In this document: in pieces, positions 26,256 to 32,662 of the stretch | How the letters are laid out: every line of letters begins with the position of its first letter | Position numbering within the stretch: the stretch's first letter is position 1 | NCBI GenBank assembly: GCA_013331615.1 | Contig: DUGA01000012.1 | Location: forward strand, 20,376-53,037 | Source: Candidatus Woesearchaeota archaeon | GTDB taxonomy: Archaea; Nanobdellota; Nanobdellia; Woesearchaeales; UBA10200 | DNA: 32,662 nucleotides | Direction of reading: 5' to 3' | The notes under the pieces: model-generated | Told to the model about the DNA's origin: nothing | Databases searched by the model: none | What the model saw: only the letters and a program-made list of their open reading frames with translations | Program-made: the position numbers and the translations under genes

Positions 26256-26573
26256 ATGAAAATTAAAAATTCAATAATGATACAAGATACAAAAAAGGCC
26301 CAGGGAATGCCGATAAATATAATCATCATTGCAGCAATAGCTTTGATTGTGCTGGTTGTGCTAGTTGTAGTCTTCTCTGGTAAATTCGGCAAATTCGGAA
26401 CCGGTGTAGATGATACTGCTAATAGTTTCAAGAATATGTGTGAAATACCTGGAACGAGCAGGGAATGCGTTTCTTCAATTGCACAATGCACACCAGATAA
26501 AGGCACAGAAATCCGTGGAATATTTACAGACTGCGATAAAAAAAGCTCCGGTAGTATTTGCTGTGAAAAATAG
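26256..26573 (+). CDS. Six-Cys micro-pilin 4 (105 aa)
   Basis: Two in-frame ATGs are possible (26256 and 26277); the second gives MIQDTKKAQGMPIN, closest in length to the siblings. The helix is IIIIAAIALIVLVVLVVVF, then SGKFGKF. The class III site KKA-Q and the QGMPIN start of the mature protein are identical to micro-pilin 2. The Cys spacing is looser: C-x8-C (CEIPGTSREC), x6-C, x14-C and a terminal CC, and the GG before the second Cys is lost. It follows micro-pilin 3 by nine bases and is the last gene of the surface block. Confidence 0.8.
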   Translation: MKIKNSIMIQDTKKAQGMPINIIIIAAIALIVLVVLVVVFSGKFGKFGTGVDDTANSFKNMCEIPGTSRECVSSIAQCTPDKGTEIRGIFTDCDKKSSGSICCEK

Positions 26574-26623
26574 GTAAATATACTAAATAATCCTATTATT
26601 CTATCTGATTTTTATAACAATAT

Positions 26624-26633
26624 CTTTATAAAT
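26624..26633 (+). promoter_or_regulatory. TATA box for the LeuRS gene
   Basis: CTTTATAAAT centred about 31 bases before the ATG at 26659. Initiation would fall within a few bases of the start codon, so the message should be leaderless or nearly so; no ribosome-binding site is seen. Confidence 0.5.
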
Positions 26634-26658
26634 TATCCTCTATTCTACGTTCTTTATC

Positions 26659-29625
26659 ATGGCAGAACTGAACTTTAAGGAAATCGAGCTGAAATGGCAG
26701 GAAACCTGGGACAAAGCTAAGATATTTGAAGCAGATTCTAAGCCAGATAAAAAGAAATACAAAAAATATTATACGCATTTTACTTACCCTTATGTCAATG
26801 CATACCCACACTTAGGTCATTTCTATACTTTAATGCGACCAGAAGCAACTGCTCGCTTCAAAAGAATGCAAGGCTATAATGTATTAATGCCGCAAGGATG
26901 GCATGCAACTGGCTCTCCTATTGTCAATGCTGCGCAGCGCGTTAAAGAAAGAGAGCCGAAACAGATTCATATTCTTGCAGAGATGGGTATTACAGATGAA
27001 GCACATCTAAAGAAGTTCGAGAATGCCGGTTATTGGATAGAGTATTTCATGCCAGAATTCAAGAAAGACTTTAAACGCATAGGGATTTCGATAGACTGGA
27101 GAAGAGAATATTTTACGACTTCATTGAATCCTCATTACGACAAGTTTGTACGCTGGCAATTTAACAAGCTCAAAGAAAAAAATTATGTTAGAGTTGGAAA
27201 GTTCCCTGTTGTTTATTGTCCAAAAGAAAATGCTCCAGTTAGTGACCATGCAAGAAGCGAAGGAGAAGGAGAAGTTCCGCAGGAATTCACATTATTGAAA
27301 CATAAATATCAAGATGGGTTTATAGTCACAGCAACCTTGCGTCCAGAAACTTGCTTAGGGATAACTAACTTATTCATCGGACCAAATGTCGAGTATGTCA
27401 AGGCAAAAGTTACCTCTAACAAAAAAACTGAAATCTGGTATCTTAGCAAAGAAGCTGTTGAAAAACTTACTAATCAGGAATTTTTAATCGAAATTCTTTC
27501 TAATGTCCACGGCAAAGATTTTATTGGCAAATACGCAGAACTTTTTACTGGCGAAAAAATACTCATTTTGCCTGCTGAATTCTGCAATCCTAATCTAGGC
27601 ACAGGAATAGTCCATAGCTGCCCAAGCGATTCGCCAGATGACTGGATCGTATTGAAAGATTTTCAGGAAAATAAGAAAGAGTGCGAAAAATACGGATTGA
27701 ACCAAGAGGAAATAAAAAAGATCGTTCCTAAGCCTGTGTTACATACACCTGGATATGGCGATGTTCCTGCAATAAAGATGATTGAGGAGCTCAAGATCAA
27801 AACAAGGCACGAATCATCTAAGATAGAAGAGGCAAAAAAAGCTCTCTATAAAAAAAGCTTCTATGAAAGTACAATGAACTCAAGATATAATAATAGTAAA
27901 TACTTCTCAAGAGACTATTCTGGCATGAAAGTTACTGATGCAAAAGACCTGATAAAAAAAGATTTGATAAACAAAGGAATTGCAGACGTATTTTATGAGT
28001 TAACTGGCAAAGTTGTCTGCAGATGCCTGACTCCATGTACAGTAAAGATCGTTGCTGACCAATGGTTCATCGCTTATGGAGATGAAGTTTGGAAAAAAGA
28101 AGCAAGTGAATGCCTTAAACAGATGAAATTATATCCAGAAAAATCCCGTACTCAGTTGGAGTACACCATAGGCTGGCTCCATGAATGGGCATGCACAAGG
28201 GAAGAAGGTCTTGGCACAAGATTGCCTTGGGATGAGAAATGGCTTATAGAAAGCTTAAGCGATTCTACAATTTATCTTGCATTTGATACTATCTCACATT
28301 TATTGCAGAAAGTAAATCCTAAACTGCTGAATGATAAGGTATTTGATTATATCTTTTTGGGCAAGGATTCTGAAGAAGCAAGAAAAATAAAAAATATTGA
28401 TAAAATCAGGCAGGAGTTTGATTATTGGTATCCTTATGACTTCAACAGCTCAGGAAAAGACCTTATTCAAAACCATCTTACATTTGCATTGTTCAACCAT
28501 ACAGCATGCTTTCCAAGAGATAAATGGCCTGCAGGCTATGGGATAAATGGCTGGGTCATGGTAGATGGCAAAAAGATGTCAAAAAGTCTTGGCAACTTTA
28601 TTTTATTAAGAGATCTTCCGGATAAATATGGTGTAGATGCTTCTCGAATTACAGTTCTTTCCGGCGGCGAAGAGATGGATGACCCTAACTTTGATTCAGA
28701 GTTTGCAAAATCAATGAAAAATAAGCTGCAGGCAATGTATGAATTCAGCATAGCAAATTATATTCAAGAATCAGATGATAAAAGTACAGCTACAAAACAA
28801 ACCGACAAGAAAAAAACAAAAGTAGATGCATGGTTCGAATCTGAATTAAACTCTATAATAAAAGACACAACTGAACTTATGGAATTAACATTGTTCAGGA
28901 GTGCAATTCAGCGAGGGTATTTTGACCTGCAGCAAACAATCAGATGGTACCTTAAAAGGTCATCTAATGATCCAAATAAAGCATTGTTGAATAAAGCCAT
29001 TGAAACACAGCTGCTCTTGCTTGCTCCATTTGCGCCGTTTATCTGTGAAGAAATATGGCAAAAAATAGGTAATAATCCATCTAAAGAAAATAAGGAAAAT
29101 CGAGAAAATCAAGAGAATGCTGCAGTAGGAAAGAAATTTATCTCTCTTGCAAAATGGCCATCTTATAACGAAAAGAAAATCAAATCAGAATTAAATGCAG
29201 TTGAGAGCTTAATAAGAAACACAGAATATGACTTGAATGAGGTAATCAAATTATCTAAAGTGGAAAAACCTGCTTTGATACAGCTGTTTGTAGCGCATTC
29301 CTGGAAATATTCATTATTTGCAGAGCTTAAAAAGTTAACTTTGGAAACTAAAAATCCAGGAGAGATATTAAAAAAAGTCATGCAGCTTGACCAGTTCAAG
29401 AAATATGGCCAAGAGATAAGCAGATTTTTGCCTAGATTAGTTGGTTCAGGAAAAATACCAAATGAAGTCCTCTCACAAAAGTTAGAGCATTCTTCACTGC
29501 AGGATGCAGAGCAATTTTTCGAGAAAGCCTTCAACTGCAGATTTGAAGTAATCAAAGCAGAAGATACTAAAGAGCAGAAAGCGATGCAGGCAACTCCTGG
29601 AAAGGCAGCGATTGTGGTGAAATAA
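26659..29625 (+). CDS. leuS: Leucyl-tRNA synthetase, archaeal type
   Basis: A class I synthetase that charges tRNA-Leu with leucine in the cytoplasm. The 988-residue length fits archaeal/eukaryotic-type LeuRS. The HIGH motif is PHLGH at 50-54 and the KMSKS motif is KKMSKSLGN at 638-646. The CP1 editing domain is inserted between them: TLRPETCLGITN near 225 and GTGIVHSCPSDSPDDW near 314 are its conserved segments. The catalytic core also contains YTIGWLHEWACTREEGLGTR and VADQWFIAYGDEVWK, as expected for this family. A class Ia anticodon-binding helical domain follows, with a short Asn/Glu/Lys-rich insertion (near 812-822), then a C-terminal domain. The first gene after the surface block, with its own promoter; the aminotransferase gene follows after 12 bases. 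Confidence 0.95.
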   Translation: MAELNFKEIELKWQETWDKAKIFEADSKPDKKKYKKYYTHFTYPYVNAYPHLGHFYTLMRPEATARFKRMQGYNVLMPQGWHATGSPIVNAAQRVKEREPKQIHILAEMGITDEAHLKKFENAGYWIEYFMPEFKKDFKRIGISIDWRREYFTTSLNPHYDKFVRWQFNKLKEKNYVRVGKFPVVYCPKENAPVSDHARSEGEGEVPQEFTLLKHKYQDGFIVTATLRPETCLGITNLFIGPNVEYVKAKVTSNKKTEIWYLSKEAVEKLTNQEFLIEILSNVHGKDFIGKYAELFTGEKILILPAEFCNPNLGTGIVHSCPSDSPDDWIVLKDFQENKKECEKYGLNQEEIKKIVPKPVLHTPGYGDVPAIKMIEELKIKTRHESSKIEEAKKALYKKSFYESTMNSRYNNSKYFSRDYSGMKVTDAKDLIKKDLINKGIADVFYELTGKVVCRCLTPCTVKIVADQWFIAYGDEVWKKEASECLKQMKLYPEKSRTQLEYTIGWLHEWACTREEGLGTRLPWDEKWLIESLSDSTIYLAFDTISHLLQKVNPKLLNDKVFDYIFLGKDSEEARKIKNIDKIRQEFDYWYPYDFNSSGKDLIQNHLTFALFNHTACFPRDKWPAGYGINGWVMVDGKKMSKSLGNFILLRDLPDKYGVDASRITVLSGGEEMDDPNFDSEFAKSMKNKLQAMYEFSIANYIQESDDKSTATKQTDKKKTKVDAWFESELNSIIKDTTELMELTLFRSAIQRGYFDLQQTIRWYLKRSSNDPNKALLNKAIETQLLLLAPFAPFICEEIWQKIGNNPSKENKENRENQENAAVGKKFISLAKWPSYNEKKIKSELNAVESLIRNTEYDLNEVIKLSKVEKPALIQLFVAHSWKYSLFAELKKLTLETKNPGEILKKVMQLDQFKKYGQEISRFLPRLVGSGKIPNEVLSQKLEHSSLQDAEQFFEKAFNCRFEVIKAEDTKEQKAMQATPGKAAIVVK

Positions 29626-29637
29626 AAGAGGTCATGC

Positions 29638-30888
29638 ATGGCAAAAACACGTTCATCCCTTGAAGCAGCAGGCTTAACCCAGCGTACTGCAAACATCTCA
29701 GAGAGAGTAAAAAAGATAGTTGTTTCTCCTATTAAAGAGATGCGCATACTTGCAGAGAAGGTTCCTGGTGCTATCTCATTTGGCCAAGGAATGCCTTATG
29801 TTGACACTTCTCCTGAAATAAAAGAAAAATTAATCTTTGCATTAAAGACAAAAGACATCAGCAAATATTCTACAAGCCCTGGATTGCCTGAGTTAAGGCA
29901 GAAGCTTGCAGAGCGTGTAATGAAAAAACGTGGTTTGCAGGGGATTCTGTCTGAAAATATCTTAGTTACAGTCGGCGCAATGGAAGGCCTAGGCGCAGCA
30001 ATAATGACTGTCATCAATCCAGGGGATGAAGTTATTGTCGTAACACCAGGATTCTCTTCCCATATTGAGCAGATATTATTAGCAGGAGGAAAACCTGTAT
30101 TTGTGCCATTGATCGAGAAGAAAAGCTGGGCTCTTGATGCAAATGCTTTCAAGAAGGCAATAACCAAAAAGACAAAAGCCATCTTACTCTGTAATCCAAG
30201 CAATCCTACTGGCACAGTTTATTCTAAAAAAGATCTGCAGGAGATTGAGCAGCTTGTATTGAAAAATAATCTTATATTAATCTTGGATGAGCCATATGAC
30301 TTTTTGCTTTATGACAATGCAGAATTTTACAGTCCTGCATCTAATCCTGCACTAAAAAACAATCTGATTGCATGCTTCAGCTTCTCAAAGGAATTTGCAA
30401 TGACTGGATACAGGATAGGTTATGTCTATGCAGATTCTGGCATAATAAACCAGATGATGAAAGTTCATGATGCATTCTGCATTTGCGCAGCAAGAATCTC
30501 TCAGGAAGCAGCATTGGCAGCGCTTTCTATTTCTGATGAATTTACTAAAGACTTAGTGAAAAAATTAGATTACAACAGAAAGTTAGTAATGTCATGGCTT
30601 GATAAGATGCCTGAACTCTTTGAATATCAGGTTCCCAAAGGAGCATATTATATTTTTCCAAGGTATAAGATAGAAAATCTTACTAAAAAAAATCCAAAAT
30701 TAAAAGATATAAATTCATTTGACTTCTGCCTGAAATTATTGTACGAAGCAAAAGTAGAAACAGTGCCAGGCGCAGCATTTGGGCCTGCAGGAGAGAACCA
30801 TATCAGGATGAGCTTTGGCGCAAAGCCTGAAGAATTAGAGGAAGGGATGAAGAGATTGAAGAAGTGGAGCGAAAATTTAACTCAATAA
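29638..30888 (+). CDS. Class I/II PLP-dependent aminotransferase (aspartate/aromatic type)
   Basis: A 416-residue fold-type I aminotransferase. Visible active-site residues: the PLP-binding lysine K251 in SFSKEFAMTGYRIGY; N189 in NPSNPTGT; D217 and Y220 in LDEPYD, which position the cofactor; and the substrate-carboxylate arginine R390 in NHIRMSFG. The N-terminal SFGQGMPYVDTSPE and KYSTSPGLPELRQKLA segments are typical of the AspB-like group. Exact substrates (aspartate, aromatic amino acids, alanine) cannot be fixed from sequence. GAGGT lies five bases before the ATG at 29638, and the gene follows leuS by 12 bases, so they are probably one transcript. A functional link to LeuRS is not evident. 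Confidence 0.9.
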   Translation: MAKTRSSLEAAGLTQRTANISERVKKIVVSPIKEMRILAEKVPGAISFGQGMPYVDTSPEIKEKLIFALKTKDISKYSTSPGLPELRQKLAERVMKKRGLQGILSENILVTVGAMEGLGAAIMTVINPGDEVIVVTPGFSSHIEQILLAGGKPVFVPLIEKKSWALDANAFKKAITKKTKAILLCNPSNPTGTVYSKKDLQEIEQLVLKNNLILILDEPYDFLLYDNAEFYSPASNPALKNNLIACFSFSKEFAMTGYRIGYVYADSGIINQMMKVHDAFCICAARISQEAALAALSISDEFTKDLVKKLDYNRKLVMSWLDKMPELFEYQVPKGAYYIFPRYKIENLTKKNPKLKDINSFDFCLKLLYEAKVETVPGAAFGPAGENHIRMSFGAKPEELEEGMKRLKKWSENLTQ

Positions 30889-30900
30889 AAAATCTCTTAT

Positions 30901-31242
30901 TTATTCTTTATATATATTCACTAATCCCTGTAAAATTAATGTTAGTGATAACACAACTAATATTATTATTCCAACTACAAAAACAACAAAATTTGTTTTT
31001 AGTATTAATCCATTTAGAATAATACTTGTAGCTACGTGTCCTGTAACACCTATATCATTATCTGGGCGATCTTTTATTTCACCGGTCCATGTATCTGTTA
31101 AAGCTTTGGTGTTTCCTGTTAAAGTTTCAACATAAAAGTTCTTAAATATCAAATAACTTCCAATAACACTTGATAATAAAATAATAATTCCTATCACTAG
31201 CTGAATCTTACCAATATTCTTAATAATTTTCTTATTTTCCAT
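30901..31242 (-). CDS. Small two-helix membrane protein
   Basis: A 113-residue protein with a basic N terminus (MENKKIIKNIGK), a first membrane helix (about 13-33, LVIGIIILLSSVIGSYLIF), a polar loop of about 45 residues (LTGNTKALTDTWTGEIKDRP), and a second helix (about 83-107, FVVFVVGIIILVVLSLTLIL). The start overlaps the end of pheT by 11 bases (ATGGAAAATAA shares both), which suggests translational coupling. It is not recognised as a known family. Its 3' end is only 12 bases from the convergent aminotransferase gene. Confidence 0.65.
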   Translation of the reverse strand: MENKKIIKNIGKIQLVIGIIILLSSVIGSYLIFKNFYVETLTGNTKALTDTWTGEIKDRPDNDIGVTGHVATSIILNGLILKTNFVVFVVGIIILVVLSLTLILQGLVNIYKE

Positions 31243-32662
31243 TGTTCAGCATCTCAAAAACTTCGCTGACATTCAGCTCAAAAGCAACAACTGGAGTTTC
31301 TATTCCAAAATTAGCAAGCACTTTAGGATGTATCTCACCGATAAATGCTACTTTTTTGCCTTCTTTGTCATCTTTATTTTGTTTTACTATAACTCTTCCA
31401 ACTCTTCCTGGCACAAAGCTTGGATGCTCAACTGGAATAATTTCGTTTGGCAGTTGCAATAACTTTAGCAAATACTCGATTACCTGTTTTGCCTGGGTGA
31501 AATCAGCATTATTATGGCAGATGACTGCAGCTAAATGCTTAAACTCCTCTATGCCTGTCTCTTCTGTTGTTAATGATGAAATGTTTATTCTGCCTGCATT
31601 TATATTTTCTTCTTCACTCTTTTTTCTCTTATCTGCTTTTCTAGCGACTAACCCAATCTCAAACACATTTTGCGGAAATTCATTGTGCTTGTTTTCGCTC
31701 AAGATCTTCAACAAATTAGGCAGCATCCAGTTTCTGATTGCATTGTAATCTTCTGTTAAAGCATTTGCTAATTCAACAACTTGCGAAGCATCTTTCTCTC
31801 CCAGAGCCATCTTATTAACCAATTCATTCTTATTACTAATATGATAAGTATTTGCTTCTGTAAAACCTAATCCTACAAATATGTCTGAAATATGCCTGAT
31901 AAAATTATCTTCAGCATCTTCCTCTGCAATTGTAGCAACTTTTGGTATCTCTGAAGTGAAGTTATCATAACCATAAGCGATTGCAACATCTTCCATCAGA
32001 TCTGCCTGATGCAAAATGTCTGCTCTATATGCAGGTATTAATGCAGCTGCATTATCAGCTTTATCTATTCCAAATCCCATCTGTTCGAGAAATCCATTGA
32101 TCTCTTTTTTTCCCAGTGATAATCCAAGCATCCTGTTTATGTACTCATAATCAATCATCATCTTTTTTGGAACCATATTAGGAACATCAAATTTTCCATC
32201 TTTGCCAACTTTCTTATCGTCATACACCATCTCGATTGTTTCGATTTTTGCACCCATATCATATAAAGAAGCAGCAATTATATTTATTGCATAAGTTATC
32301 ACATTAAGATTTGGTCCAGTGCCTTCTACAAACAGCTCTGTAGTGCTTTCATCTATCTTTCCGACAGTATTAGAATTTATCAACGGCGGCATTGACATTA
32401 TTTCATTATTATCATCCACAAACACAGAAAATATTTTCCAGCTCTTACAGATGTGCCCATACTCTTTTCCTTTTGGATGATGTTCTAATATTTCTAAAGC
32501 ATCCATCTCTTTAGCGAAGCCTAAAGGTATAAATTTTATTTTCTTTGGTTCAATTCCTTTAAATCTGACTGGAAACTTTATCTTTTCTAATGGATATAAA
32601 CCTAATCCACCTTTCTTTCTCTTTCTTGTAAGAGTCATGCCTAATTTTTCCTGCAATTGTAT
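31232..32662 (-). CDS. pheT: Phenylalanyl-tRNA synthetase beta subunit, archaeal type (5' end missing)
   Basis: The beta chain of the (alpha-beta)2 class II synthetase that charges tRNA-Phe. The frame is open to the window edge, so about 100 N-terminal residues (by comparison with the usual archaeal length) lie outside; the TTG near 32656 is internal. The visible 476 residues contain the B3/4 domain (PPLINSNTVGKIDESTTELF, with FVEGTG following), the B5 domain (MMIDYEYINRMLGLSLGKKE), the diagnostic DLMEDVAIAYGYDNF, and the catalytic-like core of the beta chain (FVGLGFTEANTYHISN, AIRNWMLPNLLKIL, FEIG). This is the archaeal/eukaryotic-type beta subunit, which lacks the bacterial N-terminal EMAP domain. 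The alpha subunit gene is not in the window and may lie upstream. Confidence 0.92.
   Translation of the reverse strand: MQLQEKLGMTLTRKRKKGGLGLYPLEKIKFPVRFKGIEPKKIKFIPLGFAKEMDALEILEHHPKGKEYGHICKSWKIFSVFVDDNNEIMSMPPLINSNTVGKIDESTTELFVEGTGPNLNVITYAINIIAASLYDMGAKIETIEMVYDDKKVGKDGKFDVPNMVPKKMMIDYEYINRMLGLSLGKKEINGFLEQMGFGIDKADNAAALIPAYRADILHQADLMEDVAIAYGYDNFTSEIPKVATIAEEDAEDNFIRHISDIFVGLGFTEANTYHISNKNELVNKMALGEKDASQVVELANALTEDYNAIRNWMLPNLLKILSENKHNEFPQNVFEIGLVARKADKRKKSEEENINAGRINISSLTTEETGIEEFKHLAAVICHNNADFTQAKQVIEYLLKLLQLPNEIIPVEHPSFVPGRVGRVIVKQNKDDKEGKKVAFIGEIHPKVLANFGIETPVVAFELNVSEVFEMLNNGK

Noticed and set aside
1-26573. Prophage or phage tail module as the source of the giant genes
   Set aside because: No terminase, capsid, portal, tail-sheath or integrase was recognised; the class III signals and membrane anchors fit cell-surface proteins better.

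Overview
This window looks like chromosomal DNA from a DPANN-type archaeon, most likely of the Woesearchaeota/Pacearchaeota group. The evidence is: AT-rich sequence; archaeal-type leucyl- and phenylalanyl-tRNA synthetases; TATA boxes about 25-35 bases before starts; several leaderless or nearly leaderless genes; and many small proteins with archaeal class III (pilin-type) signal peptides. The taxonomic call rests on recognising protein style, not on a search.

Layout. About 26.5 kb (1-26573) is one same-strand block of cell-surface genes. It holds: the 3' part of a giant secreted Cys-rich protein (1-5901); a 228-aa membrane-anchored protein with a GHSxDEIDW motif (5993-6679); a 759-aa protein with a pilin-like N terminus and a large ectodomain (6843-9122); an intergenic, GC-rich, strongly structured element (about 9171-9399); a 2831-aa secreted multidomain protein (9498-17993); and a 1296-aa protein with an Ig-like and calcium-repeat ectodomain, one membrane span and a long cytoplasmic tail (18087-21977). 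After these come four mid-sized pilin-like proteins (22096-25169) and four tandem 'micro-pilins' of 86-117 aa, each with six cysteines (25313-26573). The right-hand 6 kb is housekeeping: LeuRS and a class I aminotransferase on the plus strand, then convergent minus-strand genes for a small two-helix membrane protein and PheT, which runs off the window.

How the genes may work together. Nine proteins (one large, four mid-sized, four tiny) are not needed to explain each other by homology alone, but all but the 228-aa protein and the giants share the same N-terminal design: basic residues, A/G/S, then Q/D/E, then a 20-25 residue hydrophobic helix. That is the substrate design for a prepilin peptidase and assembly into a helical fibre. 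The giants carry adhesin-like parts (jelly-roll, Ig/FN3-like, carboxypeptidase-regulatory-like, dockerin-like and TSP3-like calcium repeats, Cys-knot-like repeats). The working inference is a surface fibre or attachment apparatus: micro-pilins as bulk subunits, mid-sized pilins as minor or initiating subunits, and giants as adhesins or stalks. No assembly ATPase, platform protein or prepilin peptidase lies in the window, so they would have to be elsewhere.
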